Below are positions 42,354 through 52,158 of a DNA stretch of 64,000 nucleotides, piece after piece (positions within the stretch are counted from its first letter, which is position 1; each line of letters starts with the position of its first letter). The notes below the pieces were generated by a model, which saw nothing but the letters and a program-made list of their open reading frames with translations, was not told the DNA's origin and searched no databases. Position numbers and translations under genes: made by a program. Origin of the DNA: Paenibacillus sp. FSL K6-3182 (GTDB taxonomy: Bacteria > Bacillota > Bacilli > Paenibacillales > Paenibacillaceae); NCBI RefSeq assembly GCF_037976325.1, contig NZ_CP150265.1, positions 882,001 to 946,000 on the forward strand. Direction: 5' to 3'.

Positions 42354-44090
42354 TCAATCGCTTGGAAAATAAATACTGATCGAGGTGCCTTCGCCAATCG
42401 CAGAGCGCACCTCGATTCGGCCTTGATGTGCTTCTACGATCATTTTGGCGATGCTCATGCCAAGGCCAGTACCGCTGCTTGATTCTTCTGTATTCGTCCC
42501 GCGGTAATACCTTTCGAACAGCTTGTTGACAGTGGCCTCATCCATGCCTCTTCCGTTGTCGGAAACGCGGATGTAGGCATCATCATTCAGCATGCCGCAG
42601 GTTACCGTAATAGTTATGCCTGTAGGATTATGTTTCACGGCGTTCGACAGCAGATTATCCATTAGCCGCTGTATCCACTTCGGATTGCCATAAAGGCTGA
42701 CAGGCAGCTCGTCTCCCTCATAAAGGAAGTCGACCTCGGCAAGCGTAGCATCGTTCACATATTTGAGTACTGAGCGTCTAACCAGCTCGCCGAGCTCAAA
42801 TTCATGTCGATCCATATGAACGGTTCCATGTTTTATTTGATAAATATGCGAAAAGTCATTCATAAGCTCCAGCATATAGCTGCTTTTTTCGCGAATCATT
42901 TTGCCCATGTCCTGAAGCTCTTCATCACTCCACTGCGCAGGGGAGCTTTCCAATATATAGCCGTAGCCTTGAATGGTGGAGAGCGGCGTGCGCAAATCAT
43001 GCGAAATGCCAGTCATCCATTCCTCTCTCGTTTTCTCAAGCTGGCGCCGATCCTTCTCCGTTTGCGCCAGCCGCTCGGCCATTTGGTAGAAAGCCGCAAT
43101 CACTTCCCGGTAAAGGCGGTAGCGAATGCGCAGCTTGCCGGTGCGACGGAATACCTTTTTGCGATCCTTTGGCGTAAGCACCTCGTCATACCGTCCATTG
43201 CCCATCCGCTCGAACCAACCGGCGAATAGGATGAGCGGCTGACCGTATCGATACCCGTGCCAAAACGAGATAGCTAGTGAAAGGAGAAGTAACGAGCCTC
43301 CTATCCAAATGAAGATGCGTATAGCTTCCGATAGGATGGGCTGCTTCGTATATGTTATTCGTTCGTTTGGTGTGTGCAAAATCCAAGTCATATCACTATT
43401 TTCAGGCTGGTACACAAAGATGTTCGTATCATAATCACCAGGCTTTTGCTGCATAGTCAGCACTTCCAGCGGCTCATATACATCGATAGCAGAAGTCTGG
43501 TCTCCAATTGTTTGAACACTTTGGCCAGCTTGGTCTACGATTAGCAAAAAGCTGTTTGTTTTCCTTAGCTCGGTGAGCAGGTCATTCTTATATGCCTCAT
43601 TTACTAGACCATTCTGATGGTATGCCATATACCATGCAGTCAGCTTCTCTTGCTGCGGATTTTTGTAACCAAGAAGAAAGAGCAGCGGAGTAGAATACGT
43701 CAGATCGAGCTCGTTATCGACGGTATAGATACCGGATTTTTCGGATTGCTGGATGGCTATAAGCTGCGTAATCGAATAAGAAGTCGGCTGCTCTTTCGGC
43801 GTATGGACCGAATAAATAACCTGCCCTTTGGCGTTCACGACTTGCAGCCACATATCACGCTCTTCAATGAGCTCCTTCCAGTGCGTCGACATCTTAATCT
43901 CTTTTTTCGAATAGTCGGTTTCCGCGACAATGGAACTAAGCGCGCCGGCGGGAAAGTTCCGTTTGAGATCCTCGTTCGTAATTCTATTAATAAGGACAAG
44001 AAACAGCACGATCATCGCAACGAATATGAGAATGGAATACACGACGAGCTGATATGTAAAATGAAAGGCCATTCGGCGTTGAACCTTCAT
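42354..44090 (-). CDS. Sensor histidine kinase with a large extracellular domain
   Basis: 578 residues. Membrane segments at about 12-34 and 268-290 enclose an extracellular domain of some 230 residues, a Cache-like size. A HAMP-like linker follows, then GISHDLRTPLSTIQGYGYI with His at about 363, the N box LLSNAVKHNP, G1 VSDNGRGMDE, and G2 GTGLGMSIAKMIVE. It overlaps its response regulator gene by four bases and works with it. The signal is unknown; the divergent DUF418 gene is a plausible target. Confidence 0.93.
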   Translation of the reverse strand: MKVQRRMAFHFTYQLVVYSILIFVAMIVLFLVLINRITNEDLKRNFPAGALSSIVAETDYSKKEIKMSTHWKELIEERDMWLQVVNAKGQVIYSVHTPKEQPTSYSITQLIAIQQSEKSGIYTVDNELDLTYSTPLLFLLGYKNPQQEKLTAWYMAYHQNGLVNEAYKNDLLTELRKTNSFLLIVDQAGQSVQTIGDQTSAIDVYEPLEVLTMQQKPGDYDTNIFVYQPENSDMTWILHTPNERITYTKQPILSEAIRIFIWIGGSLLLLSLAISFWHGYRYGQPLILFAGWFERMGNGRYDEVLTPKDRKKVFRRTGKLRIRYRLYREVIAAFYQMAERLAQTEKDRRQLEKTREEWMTGISHDLRTPLSTIQGYGYILESSPAQWSDEELQDMGKMIREKSSYMLELMNDFSHIYQIKHGTVHMDRHEFELGELVRRSVLKYVNDATLAEVDFLYEGDELPVSLYGNPKWIQRLMDNLLSNAVKHNPTGITITVTCGMLNDDAYIRVSDNGRGMDEATVNKLFERYYRGTNTEESSSGTGLGMSIAKMIVEAHQGRIEVRSAIGEGTSISIYFPSD

Positions 44091-44830
44091 AGGCTTACAG
44101 GCTCCTTAACTAATTTGTAGCCGAGACCACGAACGGTAAGCAGATGCGTCGGCATACTGGGATCATATTCAATTCTTTCGCGAATTCGCCTGATGTGAAC
44201 CATAACCGTGTTGTCGTCCCCTAATCCGTCAATGCCCCATACCGCTTCATAAAGCTGACCTTTCGAGAAGACGATGCCGGGGTTTTTGCAGAAATACAGC
44301 AACAGCTGAAAAACCTGTGCAGGGCATGATACGGGCTGATTATCTACTAATAATTCCCCAGCTGCTTCATTTAACTGAAAACGGCCATAACGGTAGGTTA
44401 GATGAGGGGCAGTGGCAGCAGATACGGATGGAGCAAATGTTGAATGCGGTGGAAGTGATTCCGCCTCTTCCATGCGGCGCAGCCTTGCTTTAATGCGAGC
44501 TGCAATCTCCAATGGATTAAATGGTTTTGTGATATAGTCATCGCCGCCCATCGCAAATCCGGTCAGAATATCGAGATCGGATGCTTTGGCGGTTAAAAAT
44601 AAGATATGCGGATTGCCCAGCTGTCTAATTTTTGAGCAAAGCTCAAATCCGCTGCCGTCGGGCAGCATCACATCCAGCAGCACGATATCGGCTCCGTATC
44701 GAGCGATCGTATCGAGAGCTTCTTGGCAGGTTCCTGCCGTATGGATATGCTGGAAGCCTTCCTTTTGGAGCACCAGCTGCAGCATTTTTACAATAGAAGG
44801 TTCATCTTCCACTATGACAATTTTGTTCAT
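44087..44830 (-). CDS. OmpR-family response regulator
   Basis: 247 residues. The receiver has VEDEPS, the phospho-Asp in VLLDVMLPDGSG, LTAKAS and the KPFNPLE Lys. The winged helix is seen in CPAQVFQLLLYFCKN, SKGQLYEAVWGID and VHIRRIRERIE. Start 44830 is best placed after the GGGGTG site; two upstream in-frame starts (44836, 44839) are within it. It overlaps the kinase gene. Its transcription starts from the divergent region facing the DUF418 gene. Confidence 0.93.
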   Translation of the reverse strand: MNKIVIVEDEPSIVKMLQLVLQKEGFQHIHTAGTCQEALDTIARYGADIVLLDVMLPDGSGFELCSKIRQLGNPHILFLTAKASDLDILTGFAMGGDDYITKPFNPLEIAARIKARLRRMEEAESLPPHSTFAPSVSAATAPHLTYRYGRFQLNEAAGELLVDNQPVSCPAQVFQLLLYFCKNPGIVFSKGQLYEAVWGIDGLGDDNTVMVHIRRIRERIEYDPSMPTHLLTVRGLGYKLVKEPVSL

Positions 44831-44967
44831 GTTCATCACCCCGTTTTATGCTAGCACACCAACCTTAACATCTGTTGAACAAAATTGAAAAAAATTAAGC
44901 TGCTGTTATGATTCCGTTTGTTCGCTGTTCAATTGGAATCTTTATGATGGGGTAAGAGGTGATGGGA

Positions 44968-46197
44968 ATGATAAATCAAAATGAAATGGGACAGCGAATT
45001 CGCGTTATTGATGCGATTAGAGGGTTCTGCTTGCTTGGCATCCTGCTGGCGAACATGCTTATTTTTCAATATGGCATTTATGGGAAAGAGGAAATGCAGC
45101 TATTTAATCCTACTCCTACAGATGAGGTAACGCATCAAGTTCTCAAGGTAGCGGTGGAAGGCAGCTTTATGCCAATCTTTATGTTTTTGTTCGGCTACAG
45201 TCTCTTTAAGCTGCGCGAAGGACTAGTGGCCAAGGGGCTCAAGCCGGCGAGGTATATGGTACGGCGCTTTTTTATGCTAATAGGACTTGGGCTTTTGCAT
45301 AGCATGCTCCTTTGGGAGGGCGATATTCTACTTGCATATGGGATCGCCGGTTTTTGCTTATTGTTGTTTATCAAACAGAAGCCAAAGACGCTTATGATAT
45401 GGGGAGTAATTTTGAGTGTCTTAATGGCGGGCATAAGCTTCGGAATGGAGAAGGATAAACCAGAAGAGAAAGCTCGCATGCAGGAATATGTGGTAGAATC
45501 CAAAATGGTGTACGGGGAAGGGACCTATCAAGAAATTATGAACTTCCGCCAAGATGAGGATCCATTAGAAATACCTGCGGCAGTCATGGCGGTGCTTGTA
45601 GTTATGATGCCATTTATGCTGCTGCCAATGTTTTTGTTTGGAATTGCAGCTGCGAATAAGCAATGGTTCCATAATCCGAAGCGAGAGAGACGCAGATATG
45701 CGTGGATCGGCGGTATTTTGCTGCCGCTGGGTCTATTATCGAAAGGCGTGGCAGTGCCTCAACCAGAGTGGGCTTGGAGCGGCGTATTATTGAGTTTGGG
45801 CGGACAATTGCTGGCCTTTGGGTATATTTTTGGTCTTGCGTTCGTCATGTCCTTTTTATCTAAACGATCCTATATCATCATGGCATTTGAATCGGTTGGA
45901 CGAATGTCCATGACCAACTATTTAATGCAGACGGTGATTTGTACCACTATATTTTATGGATATGCGTTCGGTTGGTTTGGAGAAATCGGTGTGCTTAACG
46001 GCGTACTGCTTGGCATAGCCATTTATACCGTTCAAGCCGTTGTGTCCAGCTTCATCCTGTTCTGGTTCAAAAATGGCCCATTTGAGCGACTGCTTCGCAT
46101 TGCAACATATTGGTCGTTTAGCGGAAAAGCTCGGGTTTCGAAAAAAGCAGCAGATGCACAGGCTGCGGATCATACTTATTTTAGCGCTATGAACTGA
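44968..46197 (+). CDS. DUF418-domain membrane protein
   Basis: 409 residues, with eight to ten hydrophobic segments. The N-terminal RIRVIDAIRGFCLLGILLANM and later FESVGRMSMTNYLMQTVICT followed by GPFERLLR are the signatures of the YeiB/DUF418 family of unknown function, often linked with acyltransferase-like membrane proteins. Start 44968 follows an AAGAGGTG site. It is divergent from the two-component system, and its 3' end overlaps the convergent AlkZ-like gene by 22 bases. Confidence 0.87.
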   Translation: MINQNEMGQRIRVIDAIRGFCLLGILLANMLIFQYGIYGKEEMQLFNPTPTDEVTHQVLKVAVEGSFMPIFMFLFGYSLFKLREGLVAKGLKPARYMVRRFFMLIGLGLLHSMLLWEGDILLAYGIAGFCLLLFIKQKPKTLMIWGVILSVLMAGISFGMEKDKPEEKARMQEYVVESKMVYGEGTYQEIMNFRQDEDPLEIPAAVMAVLVVMMPFMLLPMFLFGIAAANKQWFHNPKRERRRYAWIGGILLPLGLLSKGVAVPQPEWAWSGVLLSLGGQLLAFGYIFGLAFVMSFLSKRSYIIMAFESVGRMSMTNYLMQTVICTTIFYGYAFGWFGEIGVLNGVLLGIAIYTVQAVVSSFILFWFKNGPFERLLRIATYWSFSGKARVSKKAADAQAADHTYFSAMN

Positions 46198-47309
46198 ATA
46201 TCATGCGAGAGGGAGCTGCCTGCAGCGAATGTGAGCAGCTTTTGGCCTTCTTCCACTAAATCATCATGATCAGCTGGGCTTAACTTCTCAAATGATTGAA
46301 TGATGAGTGCAGCGGTTTCGTTGTTTTGTTCTATCTTCCACGTGCCGCGTACGAATCCGTCTATTAAAAATGTAGAGCGAATAATGCCGTTAATCGTGAA
46401 TACGAGCGGTTTATATTTTTCTTCCAAAATGCGGCTGCGGTCAGAGTAGGAGAGCAGCATATTATCGAACTCGGATAGAAAACGCGGCGGAGCTATCGTG
46501 TCGCCGGGCGGCAAGGGAGCATCCGGCAAATCAAACAGCTCATTTCCCTTCTCGTCGGAGAAGGTACGCAGGCTTGGACGCAGCTGTTCAATAGTCTCGC
46601 GGAGCTTGCTTAGCCCAGACCAAACTTGTATATCCTTAATGGTTGCGGGGCCAAAGGCGCCAAGGTAACGCAGCAGCATCGTCTCGAGGGAAGGAGAGTT
46701 CGCAAGCGATTGACCTAGCCAAGCTTCCGCAGATGTATGTGTTGCTTGACCACTAAGTCCCCATACACCGCGAGGCGGGATTTGGACGAGCGGGACGAGA
46801 GTACGAATGGCAGCGCTAAGGGCAGAGGGGTCAACATTAGGCCACTCTAACGCGAGTAGATTGCCGAGTTCGTTGAATGTGCGAGGCTGCTCCTCCACTA
46901 AAGCGCGACCTGCTTCACTTATAGCTTCGAGGTCTACGTTTTGCAGCATCTTACCGTATGTACTAAACATGCCTTTTTCTAAAGCAGGTTGAAGCAAGGG
47001 CCGCAATTCCAAACCGTCACGCGCACTGACCAGATGAATCGTAGAGCGCATGAGAGCAATGCGCACGACTTGACGCTCCGTGATGAGCCTAGAGAGCTGC
47101 TCCTGTCGGAAGTTCTCAAGCCGTGTCCATAACGCAAAATAGGGCGGGTTAGGCGCTTGTGACTGAATGGCAACCAAATGCTGGATCGCCTCCAGCACGG
47201 ATATATTGGATCTTCGCAGCAGCATTTGCCGCTCAAGCAAAGCTCTATTTAATTGGCGCATTCCTAAAATAGGTGCTGCTGCATTCTTTGCTCGCTTAGA
47301 TGAAGCCAT
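46176..47309 (-). CDS. AlkZ/AlkX-like winged-helix protein (HTH_42 family)
   Basis: 377 residues. The family pattern is LNRALLERQMLLRR at the N terminus, AIQSQAPNPPYFALWTR with a Q-x-Q motif comparable to the catalytic pair of AlkZ-type glycosylases, LMRSTIHLVSARDG, and RFLSEFDNMLLSYSDR. Some members of this family unhook interstrand DNA crosslinks; others are uncharacterised, so a repair role here is inference. There is no adjacent biosynthetic cluster, unlike AlkZ self-resistance enzymes. It is monocistronic, downstream of the nucleotidase on the same strand. Confidence 0.8.
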   Translation of the reverse strand: MASSKRAKNAAAPILGMRQLNRALLERQMLLRRSNISVLEAIQHLVAIQSQAPNPPYFALWTRLENFRQEQLSRLITERQVVRIALMRSTIHLVSARDGLELRPLLQPALEKGMFSTYGKMLQNVDLEAISEAGRALVEEQPRTFNELGNLLALEWPNVDPSALSAAIRTLVPLVQIPPRGVWGLSGQATHTSAEAWLGQSLANSPSLETMLLRYLGAFGPATIKDIQVWSGLSKLRETIEQLRPSLRTFSDEKGNELFDLPDAPLPPGDTIAPPRFLSEFDNMLLSYSDRSRILEEKYKPLVFTINGIIRSTFLIDGFVRGTWKIEQNNETAALIIQSFEKLSPADHDDLVEEGQKLLTFAAGSSLSHDIQFIALK

Positions 47310-47367
47310 GCAATGAATCCCCTCTCTATTTACGATTCAGTTATTTTTCATTGTTCACTTTAGTATA

Positions 47368-47418
47368 CAAAAAATCCCCCTCGACCGGTGCGAATGAAGC
47401 CTCGGCGAGGGGGATTTT
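47368..47418 (-). terminator. Terminator of the double nucleotidase gene
   Basis: AAAATCCCCCTCG and CGAGGGGGATTTT arms close a loop with inner CCGG-like pairing. On the minus strand the right arm runs on into Ts. Confidence 0.9.
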
Positions 47419-47432
47419 CTTTTAACAGGTGA

Positions 47433-50400
47433 TTAGTTCACTTTAGTAAAGCGGCCTTCAATTTTTGCCGATATAGTACCGGCTGTGGATTTCGCATTAA
47501 TGTATGTGATCGTAGCGTCAAGATCTACAGGGCCAGCCTCACGGTTTGTTCCTTTCAAGAGCACCGTGTAGCCGTCGCCGCCTGTTGCCATAAAATCGTT
47601 CACGACAATCGTATAGGCTGCTGCGTCATCTAGAACAGTGCCATCGGCTTTCTTGATTTCAACAATCTTTTGGCCGTCTGGCTTGCTATCGTCATACTTA
47701 TATGTGAAACCGGAAATTTGGCCAATCTTCGGGCTTGTTCCTGCCCATTGCTGATTCATCAGCTCTTTCATTTGCGCGCCAGTCAGCGTCATCTTAATGA
47801 GCACGTTGCCGAAAGGCTGTACGGAGAACATGTTTCCGTAAGTGACATTTCCTTGTGGAAGTTCATTACGGATTCCGCCCGAATTCATGAATGCAAAGTC
47901 CGCTTTCATTACTTCGCGCATGCCATCGGCAATTAGGTTTCCTAGCGCTGATTCGCCGGAAGCGTTAGCTGTACGTGTAATGGCAGCATCCGTTTTAGTA
48001 ACCGGTGCGTTCATAACTGGAGCGTTCAGCTCTTGGTACGATTTGATCATTTGTGCAATTTCTGCATCCGGCGTAACGCCTTCGCGTTTCACTTCAACGA
48101 CTTCGCCTTTAGCGGAAATAACATTATGCGTTGCACGATCGATAACTAGATCCACATCAGAGAATGCCGTACCATAAGAAAAGGCTTCAATGACAAGCTT
48201 GCCGTCGATCATTTTGTTCAGGCCGCCATGGTTGTGGCCTGCGAAGATGACGTCTACATCATCATCAACGTTGTTAGCCAGATCGACAACTTCGCCAGTT
48301 GGAGCGTCGGCTTTGCCATCGAATGGATCATGCGCCAAAATAACGATGGTGTGCACGCCCTTCGCTTGCAGCTCTTTCACTGCTTTGTTAACCGCTGGAG
48401 CTTGCTCGATAAAGTTAAGACCTTTAATGCTTTCAGCTTTTACGACAGAAGGCGTAATATTCGTTACGACCCCGATAAAACCGACTTTAACTCCGCCAAC
48501 TTCAAGTACTTTGTAGGCGTCAAGCAGCGGTTTGCCGTTTGCATCCACTACGTTTGCAGCGACATAAGGGAAGTTTGCACCTGCGAAATCCTTGCCCGTT
48601 TTCGGGTTTTTGCCTCCGTTGATTAAGCGGAGTGCTTCAGCTGCGCCAGCGTCAAACTCATGGTTGCCGAGTGTGCCGATATCGAAGCCGAGACGGTTCA
48701 AGAAATCGATCGTCGGCTCATCCTGCAGCATCGCGGATACCGGTGCGCTAGCACCAACGGCATCGCCAGCATGCACAAGCAGCGTGTTCGGATTCGAAGC
48801 TTCGCGTTGTTTCAAATATGTGGCCAAATAATCCGCGCCTCCGAGTGTCGACACGACTTTGCCCGCTGCATCTTTTACATCTTTTTTGTAATCCAATTGT
48901 CCGTGGAAATCGTTAATGCCCAGCAATTGTACCGAAATATCGCTGATCAGCGTATGAACGACTTTCGCCGCTTCCGCACGAGTCGATGAAGCTTTAGGGA
49001 CAAATTTGCCTTCGCCGCGTCCGTTCATAACCCCGCGGTCAACGACGATATTCACGCCAGCTTTTGCCCAAGCACTAATTTGAGCATCGTCGGACATTAT
49101 TTTGCTTTCCGCTACGATAGTCTCTTTGCCTGCTTTAAGTTTCAATGCGTTGCTTGCCATTACCGCCATTTGCTCACGCGTAATTTTGTCGTTTGGAGCA
49201 AATTTGCCTTTGGAAACTCCGTTAACCAAGCCGTTCTCGCTTGCCGCTGCAACGGATTCCGCATACCATGCAGTCGCTGGAACATCGGTGAACGAGCTTT
49301 TGCTTTTCGCAGTCAATTTCAAAGCTTTCACGAGCAGTGTCGCGAATTCCGCGCGGGTAACGTTCGTGTTTGGCTCAAAAGTGGTATCCGTTTTGCCTGT
49401 AACGATTTGTTTTGCCACCAGCTCATTAATGGCAGGTGAAGCCCAGTGAGAAGCTGGTACATCAGTAAATAGCTTGTTTAGGTCGAGGGAGAAGATGCCG
49501 AAGCCCTTTTCATCGACTTTATCCAAGTAACGGATGTTGTTCGTTGTTTTTGCATACTCCGCCGCTTTTGGAGATGAAGTGAATGTAACCTTTACATCGC
49601 CCATAACTGGAGCAATCGACCAGTTGTTATCGATCGATGGGTTAATTTGCTTATTCGTGCTAATGTAATCCATTAAGATTTGGCGGTTTTCGTCCGGTGC
49701 GTCAATAATATATTTGCTTCCTTTAACGCCTGGGAAGTTGCCGCCGCCGCCAGCACGGTAATTGTTAGTAATAACGATGAAATCTTGATTTGGATCTACC
49801 GGCTTACCCTTGTAGTTTAACTTAATGATCCGGCTGGAAGCTGCATCATTAATCGTGCCATCAACTTTATATTTAGCTGGTTTAGTAACGTCTACTTGGT
49901 AAGTTACGCCATCGATCACGTCAAAGTTATACACTTGGAATGAAGGATTAAGCAGTTCTTGCTCTTCCGATTTGCTTGGATCGATTTGATTGAATTTGCC
50001 AGCAGACATTTCCAGCCATTCTTTCACAACAGAACCCTTAACCATGATCGCTTTAAGCGTGTTGTCGTAGAGATAGAGATCGCCTGCACTCTTAATCGCG
50101 AGCGGGCCGGCTTTAATTTCTGTGAATTCCTCAACGCCATTGCGTCCCGCTTTGAATGGAGCGCCTACGGACAAGATTGGCGTGTCCTTGTATTCTGGCA
50201 GGTTTTTCTTAATATAGTTTTCAACATACCATTTCTGTGCGTTCGTTACGATCTGAACAGAAGGGTCGTCTTGTACGAGCGCAAAATAGCTATGAATCGG
50301 CGCTGTTGTTGTTCCGATAGGGTTGTTTGCGTATTTAATCGTTGCTTCGTGATCACCATTCACGGCGTCGATGATTGCTTGATCGATTTCAACAAGCGGT

Positions 50401-51506
50401 TTCTTCGCTGCGCTATCGTAAATCGCTTTCGTGGAGGACTGGGAGCCAGCAACTTTCCATTTGCCGTCCTGTTTCTCTAGCGACAAATCGATAATTCCTA
50501 GATTGCTTCCGCCGTATCCAGCTTGTACGGCAGGCACTCCATTAATCGTGCCCTTCGCATTGTCAACGCTTGCATATACTTTGCCAGAAGCATCCTTAAA
50601 TAAAGCGTCGAGCGATTTCTCGTCAACTGCAGGGAATACTTTATGAGTATGAGAGAATGTAATTGCATCAATACCAGACACCTTGCTTAGAAGCAGTACA
50701 GCATCCTCAGCGTTAGTATTTGCTTGAGAGTTGCCATTAAAGCCCGTGTGCGCCATAGCAATAATAATGTCCGCGCCTTCCGCTCTCATTTTAGGTACAA
50801 ATTTCTCAGCAGTTGCGGCAATATCCTTCGTAATGACTTTACCTTCAAGCCAAGTTTTGTCCCACTGTGTAATTTGCGGAGGTACAAAGCCGATAACACC
50901 GATTTTCAGCGTCTGCTCCTGACCGGATTCATCAACGACTTTTTTCGTAATAATTTTGTAGGGCTCAAAGCGGTTCACATCGTTATCCGGATTCGAGTCC
51001 TTATCATCGATATATACGTTTGCGCTCACATAAGGGAAATTGGCGCCTTTAAGAGCGTTGTCCAAATAATCTAATCCATAGTTGAATTCATGGTTGCCAA
51101 GGGTAGCAACGTCGTAGTCAAGTTGATTCATGGCCTTATAAACGGGATGAATCTCTTTGTCTTTAATTGGAGCTACGACAGCCTTGTAAGTGCCAAGCGG
51201 CGTGCCTTGGATAAGGTCACCGTTGTCAACAAGGAATGTGTTCTTTGATTCTGCTCTAGCCGCTTTAATCAGATTTGAAGTTCTAGCAAATCCGACCGTA
51301 TTGGAAACGGCATCTTTGTAATAATCGTACGGCACAAGATTGGTGTGAATGTCTGTTGTTTCCATGATTCTGAGTTTCACGCTGGACCCTGCATCCGCTG
51401 CTGCTGTGAACATGCCGTTAAACGGCATCGACAGCACGAATAAAGTCAATGATGAGACAGCGAGCTTTCGTAAACCCTTTTTCCCCTTAAGCTGACCTTC
51501 TTGCAT
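47433..51506 (-). CDS. Surface double nucleotidase: CpdB-like and UshA-like units with SLH domains between
   Basis: 1357 residues. A signal peptide (about 1-38) leads to a metallophosphoesterase: METTDIHTNL, VDNGDLIQGTP, LGNHEFNYG, AHTGFNG, SHTHKVFP (metal ligands), and a 5'-nucleotidase C-domain with RAGGGGNFPGV. Three SLH domains follow at about 679-856 (FTDVPASHWASPAI, WYAESVAAASENGLVNG, TRAEAAKVVHTL). Then comes a second metallophosphoesterase (GINDFHGQ, HAGDAVGAS, LGNHEFDAG, AGHNHGG) and C-domain (FMATGGDGYT). It resembles the trifunctional Bacillus YfkN (2',3'-cyclic phosphodiesterase/3'-nucleotidase plus 5'-nucleotidase), but anchors through internal SLH domains rather than LPXTG. It likely scavenges phosphate and nucleosides. 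Confidence 0.92.
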   Translation of the reverse strand: MQEGQLKGKKGLRKLAVSSLTLFVLSMPFNGMFTAAADAGSSVKLRIMETTDIHTNLVPYDYYKDAVSNTVGFARTSNLIKAARAESKNTFLVDNGDLIQGTPLGTYKAVVAPIKDKEIHPVYKAMNQLDYDVATLGNHEFNYGLDYLDNALKGANFPYVSANVYIDDKDSNPDNDVNRFEPYKIITKKVVDESGQEQTLKIGVIGFVPPQITQWDKTWLEGKVITKDIAATAEKFVPKMRAEGADIIIAMAHTGFNGNSQANTNAEDAVLLLSKVSGIDAITFSHTHKVFPAVDEKSLDALFKDASGKVYASVDNAKGTINGVPAVQAGYGGSNLGIIDLSLEKQDGKWKVAGSQSSTKAIYDSAAKKPLVEIDQAIIDAVNGDHEATIKYANNPIGTTTAPIHSYFALVQDDPSVQIVTNAQKWYVENYIKKNLPEYKDTPILSVGAPFKAGRNGVEEFTEIKAGPLAIKSAGDLYLYDNTLKAIMVKGSVVKEWLEMSAGKFNQIDPSKSEEQELLNPSFQVYNFDVIDGVTYQVDVTKPAKYKVDGTINDAASSRIIKLNYKGKPVDPNQDFIVITNNYRAGGGGNFPGVKGSKYIIDAPDENRQILMDYISTNKQINPSIDNNWSIAPVMGDVKVTFTSSPKAAEYAKTTNNIRYLDKVDEKGFGIFSLDLNKLFTDVPASHWASPAINELVAKQIVTGKTDTTFEPNTNVTRAEFATLLVKALKLTAKSKSSFTDVPATAWYAESVAAASENGLVNGVSKGKFAPNDKITREQMAVMASNALKLKAGKETIVAESKIMSDDAQISAWAKAGVNIVVDRGVMNGRGEGKFVPKASSTRAEAAKVVHTLISDISVQLLGINDFHGQLDYKKDVKDAAGKVVSTLGGADYLATYLKQREASNPNTLLVHAGDAVGASAPVSAMLQDEPTIDFLNRLGFDIGTLGNHEFDAGAAEALRLINGGKNPKTGKDFAGANFPYVAANVVDANGKPLLDAYKVLEVGGVKVGFIGVVTNITPSVVKAESIKGLNFIEQAPAVNKAVKELQAKGVHTIVILAHDPFDGKADAPTGEVVDLANNVDDDVDVIFAGHNHGGLNKMIDGKLVIEAFSYGTAFSDVDLVIDRATHNVISAKGEVVEVKREGVTPDAEIAQMIKSYQELNAPVMNAPVTKTDAAITRTANASGESALGNLIADGMREVMKADFAFMNSGGIRNELPQGNVTYGNMFSVQPFGNVLIKMTLTGAQMKELMNQQWAGTSPKIGQISGFTYKYDDSKPDGQKIVEIKKADGTVLDDAAAYTIVVNDFMATGGDGYTVLLKGTNREAGPVDLDATITYINAKSTAGTISAKIEGRFTKVN

Positions 51507-51747
51507 TCTACCAATCTTCCTCTCATGTCATAAATGTTAACATAAACATAATAGAGCAGAAGCTACTAAATTCCAATACTATATTTTCGGAATTTAATAG
51601 AACCAAGCTAATAATAATGTATATTTTGAAAAAGGAACAAGAACAAAAAATGGAAGGCTTTGTAACGAAAAGCGTTCCACTTAGCAGCTTGTTTATGTTA
51701 TTTTTATAGGAACAAAACCATTTCATAGAGAAGAAGGAGTGAAACGT

Positions 51748-52059
51748 ATGACAACGCAAACAAAAGACTGGATATTGCACTCCGTCATTTTTAACTTGAA
51801 GCATGAACAAGGCTCTGCGGAGGAACAGCAGTTTTTGGAGGATGGAGAGCGGATTCTTACTTCGATTCCGTCTGTAAAGAACTTTCAAGTGTATAAGCAA
51901 GTAAGCGGGAAAAATGACTACCGCCATGGCTTCGCAATGGAATTTGCGAATCAGGCTGATTACGATGCTTATAACGAGCATCCGCTGCATGTGCAGTTTG
52001 TAAATGAACGTTGGGTGACAGAAGTAGAAAAGTTTCTTGAAATCGATTACGCGAAGTAG
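51748..52059 (+). CDS. Dabb-family (stress-responsive A/B barrel) protein
   Basis: 103 residues, a compact ferredoxin-like barrel. ILHSVIFNLKHEQGSAEEQQFLEDG, IPSVKNFQVYKQVS and FANQADYDAYNEHPLHVQFV are the Dabb pattern, with the His-containing first strand. Members can be enzymes or small stress proteins; the function here is unknown. Start 51748 follows AAGGAG; GTG 51739 overlaps the site. It is alone upstream of the KDPG aldolase gene. Confidence 0.85.
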   Translation: MTTQTKDWILHSVIFNLKHEQGSAEEQQFLEDGERILTSIPSVKNFQVYKQVSGKNDYRHGFAMEFANQADYDAYNEHPLHVQFVNERWVTEVEKFLEIDYAK

Positions 52060-52158
52060 GACGTTCCATTGATGATTTAGCTGAAACGACATATAATGAG
52101 CGGTAGAGATAACACATTTTCGAACAAATACGAACATAATGGGATGAGGGACTAAAAG

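Noticed and set aside
44586..44888. Plus-strand frame inside the response regulator gene.
   Set aside because: Shadow of the reverse-strand regulator, with no ribosome site or domain.
47670..51074. Many plus-strand frames over the double nucleotidase gene.
   Set aside because: They are shadows of a highly biased 4-kb gene: no ribosome sites, no recognisable domains and overlap with one another.
51570..51597. Hairpin AAATTCC/GGAATTT in the region upstream of the nucleotidase gene, and TTAACA-like sequence near 51535 as a Pho box.
   Set aside because: The hairpin is short and AT-rich without T run, and the TTAACA is a single copy without 11-base repeats.
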